64,000 nt of DNA from Saccopteryx bilineata (Eukaryota > Chordata > Mammalia > Chiroptera > Emballonuridae), in contig NC_089492.1 in NCBI RefSeq assembly GCF_036850765.1, forward strand, positions 68,076,982-68,140,981. The letters are read 5' to 3'. The notes beneath the pieces were generated by a model. The model saw only the letters and a program-made list of their open reading frames with translations. It was not told the DNA's origin and did not search any database. The translations under genes and the position numbers were made by a program. Below, piece after piece: positions 1-10,956 of the stretch; within the stretch, counting starts at the first letter, position 1, and every line of letters begins with the position of its first letter.

Positions 1-184
1 AATTTTTAACACCTCTCTCTAACTTTGAAGGACTAATTTGTATCCTTCCTATTTATTTATCCAACCTAACTTCCTATTCAGATGGACACCCAAGAACCCA
101 ATCAGCTTCTCTAATTAAACATAAATCAGATCTGTTCAACCCTCCTGCTTCCTAACACTGCAATTGTCAGCTTGAGCTCTGATG

Positions 185-980
185 GTATCAAAATATGTCA
201 TTCCCACATTGAAGACTTTCATTAGTTCCCCATTACTTCCATAACTAAAGCAAAACTCTTTTTATAAGACATTCAAAATTCTCCATGATCTGGCCCCAAA
301 CAACTGCCTTTGCTGTCTTCTTACACCAAGTCACATGCATTCTGTCCTCTGATAGCAAGCTGTCTGTCCTTCCTAGCAGAGATCAATCAGCCTGGCCTTC
401 CCTGTATCTACCTGCGGTTCACCTGGGACCCACACTCCCATTTGCTCTACCTGTTACCATCCTTCCTATCTTTCAAGGTTCTGCTCCTACTTCAAGATCC
501 TTCTTTGATCTCACTTCTAAGAATTAGATCTCTGTAGTCCATGTTTCCACAAAAACTTTCTTCATACTGTTCTCAGACCTGGTCCTATATACTAGGTCTA
601 CTGGTCAACACATTTTTTTTTAAGAGAGAGAGATGAGAAGCATCAAATCATAGTTGTATCACTTTAATTGTTCATTGATTTCTTTTCATATGTGCCTGGA
701 TTGGGGGGCTCCACGTGAGTCAGTGACCCCTTGTTGAAGCCAGTGACTTTTGGGCTCAAGCCAGCAACCTTGGGTTTCGAACCTGGGATCTCAGTGTCCC
801 AGGCTGAAGCTCTATTTACTGCGCCAGCACCAGTCAGGCAGTCCACACATCTTATTTTCACTTTAGACCATGAACCTCTTAAGGGTAGGGGGTTCTGACT
901 TGATCTTTACATCAATACTAATAACCTGTAGCACAGTACCTTTCTTGAAATACCTAATAAATACCAATACATGGACCCTG
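185..980 (+). repeat. L2 LINE 3' remnant, split by a SINE
   Basis: The stretch reads like the 3' part of an ancient L2 element: a CT-rich segment with the characteristic CTCCATGATCTGGCCCCAA, then a 'ttcaaggttctgctcctactt' type segment. After the SINE at 622-840 it resumes with the L2-like end 'accatgaacctcttaaggg', then 'agcacagtacc' and 'aataaat'. Open frames at 285-537 lie inside it and are not genes. The assignment rests on remembered L2 consensus; divergence is high. Confidence 0.6.
622..840 (-). repeat. tRNA-derived SINE (GACCAGG type), reverse
   Basis: Read on the minus strand, it starts with a CCTGACTGG-like head, has a tRNA-like B box (GGTTCGAAACC), then CACATATGAAAAG and a TGAACAATT segment, and ends in a CT-rich stretch and a poly(A) that appears as poly(T) at 612-621. 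Flanks 'caacacattttt' and 'ccacacatcttatttt' look like an imperfect target duplication. It interrupts the L2 remnant, so it is younger. Confidence 0.8.
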
Positions 981-1080
981 TCTGGATCCTTGCAAAAGGA
1001 ATCAAATACTGTACCTGGTAGATGTGCTGAGAAACAAAACATAAGCCAAATAATAAAATGTAAACTACCATAGAGTAGAA

Positions 1081-1409
1081 CAGGGGTCCCCAAACTACGG
1101 CCAGCGGGCCGCATGCAGCCCCGAGGCCATTTATCCGGCCCCCACCACACTTCCGGAAGGGGCACCTCTTTCATTGGTGGTCAGTGAGAGGAACATAGTT
1201 CCCATTGAAATACTGGTCAGTTTGTTGATTTAAATTTACTTGTTCTTTATTTTAAATATTGTATTTGTTCCCGTTTTGTTTTTTTACTTTAAAATAAGAT
1301 ATGTGCAGTGTGCATAGGGATTTGTTCATAGTTTTTTTTATAGTCTGGCCTTCCAACAGTCTGAGGGACGGTGAACTGGCCCCCTGTGTAAAAAGTTTAG
1401 GGACCCCTG
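1081..1409. mobile_element. Non-autonomous hAT MITE, copy 1
   Basis: It begins CAGGGGTCCCCAAACTACGG and ends with TTTAGGGACCCCTG, so the terminal inverted repeats match over about 14 bases. It is flanked by a perfect 8-bp duplication, gagtagaa (1073-1080 and 1410-1417), the size made by hAT transposases. At 329 bp it has no coding capacity. A near-identical copy lies at 50393-50725. Confidence 0.95.
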
Positions 1410-1417
1410 GAGTAGAA

Positions 1418-1690
1418 ACTGAAAAATGGAGACTGCTCGCACCATTTAATATCCTTATTCTCTAGTCAGATCACTCACCTCTCCCTACATAAACCATGAT
1501 CATTTTCTCAGTCAACCTGAACACCTTCTCCTCACTCCTGTTTCCATGAGCTCTGCTCACAGTGCCCCCCATACATATGCTTATCCCTTTCCTCACAACC
1601 ACAATAAGCTTTTACTAGAATGATGTAAATCCATTCACACACAGACCCCAGTGCCTGTTTTCTAGAAAGCAGCGCTATGCCTGTTGCTCT
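1418..1690. other. Low-complexity CT-rich unique or L2-like DNA
   Basis: The sequence is CT-rich (for example 'cctctccctacataaacc') and may be another piece of the L2 at 185-980. No gene is visible. Confidence 0.3.
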
Positions 1691-1751
1691 CACCCATGAG
1701 CCAGCGATGCCAATACATGTCCGTCAACTAAAACAGCCGAATAGATTTTAC

Positions 1752-2235
1752 ACTTAATTTCAAAGGCTTGCCGTTGTTTTAATTGTGATAAATATATGTA
1801 ACAAAATTTACCATTTTAACCATTTTTACCAACAGTAGTGTTAGACACATTCAAATTGTTGTACATCATCTATAGAAATCTTTTACCTTGAAAAACTGAA
1901 ACTCCATACCCATTAAACAACTCCATTCCCCCTCCTCACCACTCCCTGCCCCTGGCAACCATTCTACTTTCTTCCTCTCTGAATTTAACTACTCTAGGTT
2001 CCTCAGATGAGTGGAATTATACAGTATTTGTCCTTTTGTCTCTGGCTTATTTCACTTAGCATACCATCCTTAACATTCATCCATGCTGTGGCATGTTAGA
2101 ATTTCCTTCCTTTCAAGGCTGAAATAATAGTCCACATTTTTAATCCATTCATCTGTTAATAGTGAGTTGCTTCCACATTTTGGCTACTATGAGTTATGCC
2201 ACTATGAAACATGGGAGTACAGCTAAATGGTTTGT
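1752..2235 (-). repeat. L1 3' end, antisense
   Basis: The segment matches antisense L1 3' sequence as found across mammals: 'taccattttaaccattttt', then 'ctggcttatttcacttagca', 'ttcatccatgctgtggcatg' and 'ttggctactatgagttatg'. It is an old, 5'-truncated copy on the minus strand. Confidence 0.8.
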
Positions 2236-3034
2236 TTTGAGATGGCTCAAGTCATTCTGGATGGGGGGGGGGCTACATGGAGGAAGGGCAAAGGTACAGA
2301 GGGGGAAAAAGTCATCAGAAACTAAAAGACAAGTGCCCCTTACAAATACTGACAGAGACCAGTTTATAAGTATAGAGATGTCATGGACCAGAAACTACTC
2401 ACAAATCAGTGTTAGTGCTAACATAAACTCAATTCTATTTCATAATGCCAGTTTGGACTCAATATTGACAACTATAATGCCTATGTACATGCGTGCATGT
2501 GCACGCACGCGCACACACACACTGCCTCCTCAGCACTGCTAATGACAACCACTAACCGTTCTCAAATAAACCCCTGCCACTGCTGGTCCTGGAACATATC
2601 AGACAAGGAGTCCCCGAGGGAAGCAAGCTCCTTTAACAATGGCCTGTGTGACCTTCAACCTGCAGCTCACACCTTCCATCAAGAAACAGGACTGTCTCTC
2701 TCCTTCTTTGTCCAGAGGCCCTGCTGTTCCACAAACTTGAACACAGCTCTCGTTCTTGCCCCCAGACCTATCTCCAAGATGAGCGGGTGGAATTAATTTC
2801 TGAGGCAGGAAAGTTTCTGTTGTAGCATGAAAATTTGTGAAAGACTGCTCACAAGGCTGAGCAGGTTCACCTACCACCAGATGCTGTCACACTGCCTGCC
2901 TCCCAAACATCTACACACACAGGACAGTAAGTAGTAATACCTGCCAACATGTCCCTCCCAGGGTCCCTTGTCTGGTCAAGGAAAGCATGGGAGGAAGGCC
3001 TCTTTCTGGACAGGCAGCAGTGGCTACTGACTCA
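2236..3034. other. Unique DNA with an alternating purine-pyrimidine run
   Basis: No gene or recognisable transposon is seen. The run at about 2486-2523 alternates purine and pyrimidine (tgcgtgcatgtgcacgcacg, then CA repeats), a sequence type able to adopt Z-DNA. Open frames at 2162-2877 show no splice-bounded or family-like structure. Confidence 0.4.
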
Positions 3035-3245
3035 GCATAGACTCTAGGGCAGACCACTGAGATTCAAACAGTGGTTCTCCACACACTAGCTGTGGGACCA
3101 TCTGCGAAACTGGGTAATAATGAGACCTACTTCACAGGGCTGCTATCAGGTTTTAAATAAATGAGTTAATGTTAATGAAGCACTTACAACAATGCTTGTC
3201 CCATTGCAAGCATTATACAAGTGTGTGTAAAATGAATAAACGGGT
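3035..3245 (+). repeat. MIR SINE remnant
   Basis: It follows the MIR core: 'actagctgtgggaccatctg', then 'ataatgagacctacttcaca', 'gggctgctatcaggttt' and 'aaatgagttaatgt'. It is an ancient mammalian tRNA-derived SINE, heavily diverged. Confidence 0.75.
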
Positions 3246-3750
3246 AGCTTAAGTTCTACAGAAAGGACCAATCCTGCAAAGGCTCGATGAAGTCCTTGTA
3301 CCTCAACCAATTTTGAAATGTATATTCTTCAGTATACACATGCATAACCACAAATGAAATTGTCCATAACTAACAAGTCAGTGAAATTGTACTGCAATGA
3401 TGCATGCCCAGAAAAAAATGCCTTAATTGATTTAATTACTAATAAATATTTTAACAAAGAAAACATATTACTCATGAATGTTTATATTTAGTACTTAAAA
3501 TTTATTGCATGCTAGCTTCTATTTGTATTCTTTTAATTGGTGAATTCTAATTTCTGGTGAAACAGTACAGGAAACAAGCAAGCTACAGGACTGTTCACAA
3601 CACTAGCAGATATATAATATACAGAAGGGACAAAAGAAATAGCAGAGGCCAAACCTTCCCACATTCAATACATTCCACTTAATTATACATGTCCAATACC
3701 ATGTTGTCTGCTCAGTGTATTTTGTGCAAATGTTACATTTCTATATCATC
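3246..3750. other. AT-rich unique DNA
   Basis: I see no gene, tandem repeat or recognisable transposon here. Confidence 0.4.
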
Positions 3751-3763
3751 AAAACTTTTAATT

Positions 3764-4128
3764 CCTGACCAGGCGGTGGCGCAGTGGATAGAGCGTCGGA
3801 CTGGGATGAGGAAGGACCCAGGTTCGAGACCCTGAGGTCGCCAGCTTGAGCGTAGGCTCATCTGGCTTGAGCAAACAGCTCACCAGCTTGGACCCAAGGT
3901 TGCTGGCTCAAGCAAGGAGTTACTCGGTCTGCTGAAGGCCCCCGGTCAAGGCACATATGAGAAAGCAATCAATGAACAACTAAGATGTCGCAACAAAAAA
4001 CTGATGATTGATGCTTCTCATCTCTCTCCATTCCTGTCTGTCTGTTCCTATCTATCCCTCTCTCTGACTCTCTCTCTGTCCCTATTAAAATGAATAAATA
4101 AATAAATAAATAAACAAATAATTTAAAA
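3764..4128 (+). repeat. tRNA-derived SINE (GACCAGG type), full length
   Basis: It begins CCTGACCAGGCGGTGGCGC and has a tRNA-like A box region (gcgcagtggatagag) and B box (GGTTCGAGACC). It then has CACATATGAGAAAGCAATCA, a CT-rich stretch and a (AAAT)n tail. Flanking aaaacttttaatt (3751-3763) and aaacaccttttaatc (4128-4142) form an imperfect target duplication. Confidence 0.9.
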
Positions 4129-4142
4129 AAACACCTTTTAAT

Positions 4143-4465
4143 CCAATATGGATTTCTACATTTTCTATGACAGCACCTTCCAAAGTACAACTATTTAAAA
4201 AGCTCCTGGGACTCTTCTTTCTCTTAAAAAAAAAAAAATTAAAGATTTCCTTGGAATGACACTAGGATTTAAAGTTTTGTGATACCTAAACTGTACAGAA
4301 TTAATATTACAAGTAACACTTCAAATAAAACAGTCACATACAGAAGTGGTTACTCAGCCCACCAACTTTTCTAAATGATTTGTCTGTTTTAACAAACTAA
4401 TGACATTTACATTAAGTTTTTTGCATTTTTAAAATGCAAAATAACTGGATTTTAAAAAATTAACC
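4143..4465. other. AT-rich unique DNA
   Basis: It holds poly(A) at about 4227-4238 and no gene-like structure. The last 12 bases are the left target duplication of the next SINE. Confidence 0.4.
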
Positions 4466-4717
4466 GGCCCTGGCCAGCTGGCTCAGTGGATAGAGAGTCA
4501 GCCCGGCATGCGGATGTCCTGGATTCCTTTCCTAGTCAGGGCACACAGGAGAAGCGCCCATCTGCTTCTCCACCGCCCCCCTCTCCTTCCTCTCTCACAC
4601 TTCCCCTCCCACAGCCAAGGCTCCATTGGTTTGAGCATTGCCCCAGACAGGGGTGGCCAGGTGGATCCCAGTCTGGGCATTTGCAGGATTCTGTCTATCT
4701 CCCCTCCTCTCACTTAA
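4466..4717 (+). repeat. tRNA-derived SINE (GGCCAG type), older variant
   Basis: The head is GGCCCTGGCCAGCTGGCTCA, followed by GGAGAAGCGCCCATCTGCTT. The 3' end 'ctcccctcctctcactt' differs from the younger long copies and recurs in the copies at 31472 and 60551, so it marks an older subfamily. Aaaaaattaacc flanks both sides. Confidence 0.88.
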
Positions 4718-4924
4718 AAAAAATTAACCTCATTGATGCTGTCAATTTCAGGATTTTGAAAATCAATGTAATAGTAGGGAAAACAAAACAAAAAACCTCA
4801 AATGATCCCTTAAAATTTATAGAAAATCAGTGCTCTTACTAATCACCTTCTGTAAGTCAGTTCTGAGATTTACTTTTCAGAAAATTCAGAATAATTCTAT
4901 ACATTATTTCCTTTAAATTGTTTA

Positions 4925-5255
4925 GCTTTAACATTTTTTAATGTTATACTATTTATTCTATTGTTCTTATTGAATATAGTTGGCATGCAATATTACATTA
5001 GTTTCAGGTGTCTAACATAGTGATTCAACATTCATATACCTTATGGTATGATCACCACAGTAAGTCTAGTAACCACCCATATCCACACAAAGTAATTACC
5101 ATACTGTTGACTACTTTCCCTATGCTATCCATGATGTTCCCATGACTTGTTTATTTCTAACACTGGAAGTTTTTGCCTCTTAGTCCCCTCCCCTTTTTCA
5201 TCCTGTCCTCTCATCCCCTCCTCTTCCCTTAAAGTTTAAAACTTACAAATACTGC
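4925..5255 (-). repeat. L1 3' UTR, antisense
   Basis: The segment has the well-known antisense L1 tail pattern: 'tagttggcatgcaatattac', then 'gtttcaggtgtctaacatag', 'tgattcaacattcatatac' and 'atgatcaccacagtaagt'. It is a short, 5'-truncated insertion. Confidence 0.8.
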
Positions 5256-6301
5256 TATGTGTTCTTCCTAATGTTTATACCAGTTCAAATAAAATTATAT
5301 TCATAATCAGACATTTTTATGTTTAATACTGCATTATCATTACTTTGAAGGAAACCCAAATAAATTAGCTTCTCTGATTTACACCCACAAATATTTTTAT
5401 CTGATCACCCTATTACAAAGCTAATATGATTGCCACAGATTCACATATACTGAATTATTGCCAATTTTCTACATTCTGGACTGCATTAGATGCTGCAGGT
5501 GTGCCAGAACACATTCAATATTAATGCATTATTATTTTACTGGTTTTTTTAAAGATATAGGTTTCTCTGCAGCACAAAACTTATCTAAACACACACAACA
5601 CCCTATAAAGCTAAAAACCTCTTCTGAAATATTTTTTAGCTAAGCAGCAAAATTTACATAAAATAGATCCCTTACATAACACACTTGCTTTGTAACACAT
5701 ACAGAATATGAGTAATGCCACTGAGTAAAGTACATGAAGATAGTATTTCAGAAATAACAGCCTATAAGCCAATAACCATTAACTTATATTTTATTTCACT
5801 ATAGGCACTAAGCAGAAAAGATAAATATTTAATATCCTCCTACGGTCAATAAATTTGAATTACTCCAGCAATCACTACAAATATATTTAAATGTATTAAA
5901 GGAAATGCCTATACTTATAACCCCATAGGTTAGTAAGCAATTTTCAAGGGAAGAAGTCACTAGCAGAATTGAAGTTTATTCAAGGCCTCAGATCAAATAT
6001 TCTTTTAAAATTTATGTTTTTGTAAAAATGAAATCAGTGCAAAATTTCTACTTATGTCCTTTCTGGTTCTTAAGTTTCATTCTGCCATACATAACATCCT
6101 TCCTAGAATGTCAAAAATTACTATTACCATCTCAAAGGTGACCCAAAAATTCAAGTAATCAGTGAGGGTTAATACTGACATGTTAAAATGGGTGATCAAT
6201 GTAAAATTCTGAGACTCAAAGGGCCCTATCTTCTCTTTCATTATGAGTGAGTCATATTTGAATCTTTCACTTTAACTCAGGATTAAGAAAAGGTGGCCGA
6301 G
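5256..6301. other. AT-rich unique DNA
   Basis: There is no convincing open frame, splice-bounded island or transposon end. The short frame at 5458-5643 looks like chance. Confidence 0.4.
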
Positions 6302-6570
6302 ACTGACCAGGTGGTGGTGCAATGGATAGAGAATCGACCTGAAAAGCTGAGGACCCAAGTTCAGAACCGCAAGGTCTCTGGCTTGAGCGCAGGATCACAG
6401 ACATGACCCCGTGGTAGCTGGCTTGAGCAAGAGGTCACTGACTCAGCTGGTCAAGACGGTGGTCAAGGCACATATGAAAAAGCAATTAATGAACTAAAGT
6501 GCTGCAATGACATATTGATGCTTCTCATCTCCTTTACTATCTGTCTATCCCTTTCTCCCTCTCTTGCAAA
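6302..6570 (+). repeat. tRNA-derived SINE (GACCAGG type), diverged
   Basis: The head is CTGACCAGGTGGTGGTGCAA with later 'ggcacatatgaaaaagcaat' and 'cttctcatctcc'. The tail is short and degraded. Its 3' side joins a fragment of a hAT MITE. Confidence 0.82.
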
Positions 6571-6576
6571 ATATCT

Positions 6577-6638
6577 ATGGGAAAAGAGGTCAGTGTCCTG
6601 ACTAAAAGTTCTTGTGGGACCTCAGTTGAAAATCACTG
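6577..6638. mobile_element. hAT MITE right-end fragment
   Basis: The bases gggaaaagaggtcagtg through CAGTTGAAAATCACTG match the right end of the complete hAT MITE at 56738-56984. The left part is missing, so this is a relic left next to the preceding SINE. Confidence 0.75.
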
Positions 6639-8215
6639 ACTAGAGTATAATGTTTAAAGTAAAAGCTAACTAGCATGAGTAAAATCATTTCGCTGAGAAA
6701 ACTCAGAAGCCCCAGCAGGAGTGTCAGGAACTCACCTCTCCACCTTGTTGCCACAGAGAGACAGAGGACATGGACCTTGCTCCCCCTTCCTGGACAGTAA
6801 AAGGGGACTATTGAGTCTCCCACTGAGTGGGGCAGAGGTTTCCATAGGGCTAGCAGGAAGGCAGTGGGGATGTAGAAAATGTTCTAGGCAAGATGATGGG
6901 GCAGGAGAGGTGGGGAAGGTCTGAGAGTGGGCGCAGACCAGTACAGGGCTGCGAATTTGAGGACACTGAGCTTGAGTGAAGACAGCCACGGGTAAGAAAC
7001 GGAGAGTGCCAGCAGAGCTATCCAGTGGGCCCTTCTCAACCAAGGCCCAGCCTGCAGACTTCCAACTCACCCCACCTGCTACCTTGCCCAGAATTTCACT
7101 CCTCCTCTGGCAGGCTCCAAAACATAACATAACCTCTCTCATGTTTCCATTAACAAAAAATCCTCTAAATGTCTAAGGAGTTTTACTGCTAATAACAACA
7201 AGAGAGTGTTAAATGGGTCCTCTTATGCATTGATTAATGATGACTCTTTTATGGAGGAAAATGGGATTCCATTGCAGGAGCTGGGACAAACTGTGAAGTG
7301 GAGGACAGATGCTGGCTGCTTCCTGGCCCAGGGCAGAGATGAGGTAGGTCTGCGGTGAGGAGAGGCTCCTACAGTGGAGGGCACACCAGGGAAGGGAATT
7401 CCCCAACTGAAGCAAGTCTCACAAAGCAAATCAAGATTACATAAATCAGGCCTCTCATTAACAAACGATCAAACATTCAAAAGACAAAACATAGTTCTAA
7501 ATAGTATTATAAACACTTTAACTGTCTCAAGAAGACAGTTAATTTATTTAATGTAAAATGTGTCTCAAGTGGAGGAGTTAATGTTAACATACTCTTTTCA
7601 ACTGCTGATGACAAAGCTGCAGTTTTGTAGTAAATTACAGTGGCCAAGATAATCTAAGAGTAATTCACTGCCAAGCTCTCCAATCACACCTGGAAACATT
7701 TAAGCCTGTCATGCCATGTATGTTAATAGTTAGGAAGCAGGGACTGCAGATTAACCACATCTGAAAAGTTAAATTATCATTTCATACAACTCCAAAGGAT
7801 CACAAATAATGCAATACGGTTTCCCCCAGGGGTAAAAAGGCAATGTGTGACATATGGGAATGCAGGAAAAAATAATCACGCCGAAGACCTTCACAAGCAG
7901 TTTTCAAAGAATCTGTAAACGTGCCATGCATAGTTTATAAAATTTTCCTCTGCTAAGAAGTTGTCTTCAAATTTAGAAATTAATTTTTAAGCCAGATAAA
8001 ATTTCAAAGCACTTTTTAAAGATCATATTCAGTACAGTTTTCTCCAGAGGACAAACAGCACATGTACCAACTACTGCTCCCATGTGTACACTCTCTCTTT
8101 CAGGGGAGGGAGTGCCACCAAAGCCACTAAGCACACAACCAACCAGCAGTTGTGTGACAGCAACTAAACCTTGACTTACAGGAATACATACGATACTTGG
8201 GCCCATCCCACATAC
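6639..8215. other. Unique DNA with one strong minus-strand splice donor
   Basis: This is the least AT-rich unique stretch of the first 10 kb. On the minus strand a consensus donor (GAG|GTGAGT) lies at 6731-6735, just below a long open frame (6736-7142). I recognise no protein family in that frame and see no confirmed acceptor. It could be an exon or chance. Confidence 0.3.
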
Positions 8216-8268
8216 CTTGGAAAATCCTACTAAAATGATGACTTCTTCCCAATTTAGATTTGTTTTAG
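8216..8268 (-). other. Exon-like island, minus strand
   Basis: On the minus strand a T-rich stretch ends in GTTGACAG, giving a candidate acceptor. It is followed by 53 bases that read KTNLNWEEVIILVGFSK and then a near-consensus donor (AAG|GTATGT). The frame is open across both boundaries. I cannot name the protein. Mini-exons of this size occur by chance, so this is a candidate only. Confidence 0.25.
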
Positions 8269-8727
8269 CTGTCAACTCCAAAAAGCAGCACAAGCACTAA
8301 GTCCCTTTCACAAAGAATCTTCACGCCAACCCTTTTCTCCAGTATGCTCCCCAAATCATGGGCTTTTTCTTCTATTATTATTTAGGACTTGAAAGAGATC
8401 TATTCCAACACCCTCAAAAAGTTTTAAGTAACCGAGGCAATAAGAGTCTAGGTGACTTGCCTAAGGTCAAACAGTCCCAAAGGGTAAACCAAAAAGTGAC
8501 TTCAAGTTCACGGCAGCTAGTAGAGACAGCACTGAGGCTAGACGGGGCCCGGCCTATCATCTTCTCCCCACACAAACTGCCACTCCACCATCCCCTAGAC
8601 TCAGGCCCAAACACAGAGAACTGCACAGATGGCTGTGTGGCATGAAATGTCACCTGTTACCTTTCCTGTGGGGAATCAAAATCTAGGGTATTACACATAC
8701 ACTACTGTAATCAAGAAATAATTGACC

Positions 8728-9152
8728 GCCCTAGCCGGTTGGCTCAGCGGTAGAGCGTCGGCCTAGCGTGCGGAGGACCCGGGTTCGATTCCCGGCCAGG
8801 GCACATAGGAGAAGCGCCCATTTGCTTCTCCACCCCTCCGCCGCGCCTTCCTCTCTGTCTCTCTCTTCCCCTCCCGCAGCCAAGGCTCCATTGGAGCAAA
8901 AGATGGCCCGGGCGCTGGGGATGGCTCTGTGGCCTCTGCCCCAGGCGCTAGAGTGGCTCTGGTCGCAATATGGCGACACCCAGGAGGGTCGCAACATGGC
9001 AACGCCCAGGATGGGCAGAGCATCGCCCCCTGGTGGGCAGAGCGTCGCCCCCTGGTGGGCGTGCCGGGTGGATCCCGGTCGGGCGCATGCGGGAGTCTGT
9101 CTGACTGTCTCTCCCTGTTTCCAGCTTCAGAAAAATGAAAAAAAAAAAAAAA
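8728..9152 (+). repeat. Long tRNA-derived SINE (GGCCGG type), young copy
   Basis: It has a clean Pol III promoter: A box tggctcagcgg at 8740-8750 and B box ggttcgattcc at 8782-8792. The body is GC-rich and the tail is poly(A). A perfect 15-bp target duplication, aagaaataattgacc, lies at 8713-8727 and 9153-9167. The body carries internal duplications, so it is longer (425 bp) than other copies (about 370). Open frames in it are not genes. Confidence 0.95.
9025..9058 (-). promoter_or_regulatory. Two CTCF-like core motifs inside a SINE
   Basis: On the minus strand, CCACCAGGGGGC occurs twice (9025-9036 and 9047-9058), 22 bp apart. It fits the published CTCF core CCASYAGRKGGC at every position. 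The second motif comes from a tandem duplication within the SINE body. Binding is inferred from the motif only. Confidence 0.55.
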
Positions 9153-9167
9153 AAGAAATAATTGACC

Positions 9168-9629
9168 AAACTGTTCATAAATAAAACTTATGGTATTTCT
9201 TCTGACGCTTTGAAATGTCTAGAAATCTACACAAGGACTCCTCACTGTGTTTAATAATAAAACATTTCATCAAGAACAGAACATTCTCAACTGCATCTCC
9301 TTCTTCAAAGCTGCAAAGACTCTGCATTTCTGGCCAGGCCACCACACTTGCCATTCTGACTTGTTCGATGACTTTGAAATAACCGTGTACAGCCACTGGG
9401 CATAAGTATCAAAGCACCTGCTAAATGCTCACTTCTTTTACCATCACTATTTACAGAGACAAGCAAACTGAGACTCAGATTAAGGCTTGTGTTTGTATTT
9501 ACTATGGTATTTTATATTACCAAAGCTTAAAATTCTTGTTAAAATGACTCAATATAAACATGAACTGTCTGTTTCCTTTAAAGAGCTAAACCTTGCCAGA
9601 AGAATTTTTTTCTTTACAAAAAAAAAAGA
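9168..9629. other. Unique DNA, possibly MIR-like near 9400-9490
   Basis: The phrase 'caagcaaactgagactcaga' resembles the MIR core, but the match is too short to call. No gene is seen. Confidence 0.3.
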
Positions 9630-9880
9630 GCCTGACCAGGTGGTGGTGCAGTGGACAAAGCGTCAGACCGGGACGTGGAAGACCCACGAAACTTTGAGGT
9701 CACCAGCTTGAGTGCGAGCCACCCCCCCACCCCCGTCAAGACACATATGACAAAGCAATCAATGAACAACTAATGTGCCACAACAAAGAATTGATGCTTC
9801 TCATCTCTCTCCCATCCTGTCTGTCCCTATCTGTCCCCTTCTCTGTCTCTGTCTCTCTCTGTCACACACAAAAAAACCTT
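9630..9880 (+). repeat. tRNA-derived SINE (GACCAGG type), internally deleted
   Basis: The head GCCTGACCAGGTGGTGGTGC is followed by a shortened middle, then 'caagacacatatgacaaagc' and 'cttctcatctctctccc'. It inserted next to a poly(A) at 9620-9629. The C-rich run at 9721-9734 replaces part of the usual body. Confidence 0.82.
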
Positions 9881-10943
9881 TATCATCTATATCCATATCC
9901 AAAAGGCCTACTGGACTGGGAGCTACAAGCAGGCAGCTTCTGGGTCTGCATCATTCACACCGGTTGCCAGCCCAGTGCCCAGATCATGTTAAGAACTCAA
10001 TGCACACTGGGGAAGGCAGGGCAGCGGGGGAGAAGCAAAGGCTTCAGGGCCAGGACTGGGTGAGCCAGTCCATCCGTCTCTGCGCGCTCAAGCTGTTCGA
10101 TTAATCCCTATGTACATCTATCCACTGTATTCCCAAATCTTTTATCACAATGGAATTTCATAACTTAAATTTGCTGACAGGTTAATGGACAGCTTAATCG
10201 TGATTTTTCAACTACAAAAGCATGATTTTAATTTGCCAGTACCATCCCTGGAAGATATACTGGCAGGTTCACATTAAATTGGCCTAACAAAAATAGTTTT
10301 AATCATCATTTTAAAAATCACCTTTTTAATCACCTTCTTTCTAAAGATTAAGGGACAAAGATAGTGGGACTTGCTCCTTACATTTTTAATCCATATTGAA
10401 TTTGCATGTATTAACTTTCATCTTAAAATTTACAAGATTATCATGAGCTGTTGAAATCTTTTACTTAAAAGAAATAAGGGGAGGGTGTGAGGAGGCAGGG
10501 AGGGGGAGGGGGAAGGGGAGGGGGAGACTGAGACTAGCCCGCTAATCAAGGATCTGTCAGTGCCCACCAGGACAGTGCCCATCCCTACATCAGTGCCCGC
10601 CATGAAGCCTCAGGACACCCTCCAGGCAGAAGCTTTATGTGCCAGGTTGCTCCAGGAGCATGACCTGCACACTCGCAGCCACCTCTCTGGAAAGGCCAAG
10701 TTTAGTGCCTCTACACTGCTGGCTTCACACTGGAGCAGCTGAACTTCTTAGGAAGAGAGTGTAAGAAGTTTCAGTGAAGGAAACTAAACAACTGTAACCA
10801 TTTAATTATTTTCTTTTTTTCACTTATTTTCAGTAAGTATTTGCTGTCTGTCTGTGCTAACTGCCGACAGAAAAAGCTAAGAAACAGTTCCTACCCACTA
10901 GGAGTTTATAATCTATTTACTATGAGGGATTAGGCAAGTACAC
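9881..10943. other. Unique DNA with a G-rich tract at 10478-10526
   Basis: No gene is recognised. The tract at 10478-10526 has many G runs of 3-5 (for example gggagggggagggggaaggg), which fits a G-quadruplex pattern on the plus strand. The short frame at 10560-10742 has no family resemblance. Confidence 0.4.
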
Positions 10944-10956
10944 AAAAGGCTATAAA

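Noticed and set aside
285..537. 80-codon plus-strand frame near the start
   Set aside because: It lies in a CT-rich L2 remnant and overlaps a second frame of similar length.
6732..7142. 136-codon minus-strand frame ending near a strong donor
   Set aside because: The donor is good, but the peptide is rich in S, P, C and L without any motif, and no acceptor or start was convincing; mentioned only as context for the unique region.
8728..8800. Possible functional tRNA gene
   Set aside because: A and B boxes are present and Pol III-like, but no complete cloverleaf follows, and the same head recurs in all SINE copies with long unrelated bodies and A-rich tails.
8768..9184. Long open frames across the SINE at 8.7-9.2 kb on both strands
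   Set aside because: They lie fully inside a SINE with a Pol III promoter and target duplications; equivalent frames appear in every long copy (13.9, 19.1, 20.5, 42.2, 55.5 and 58.6 kb).
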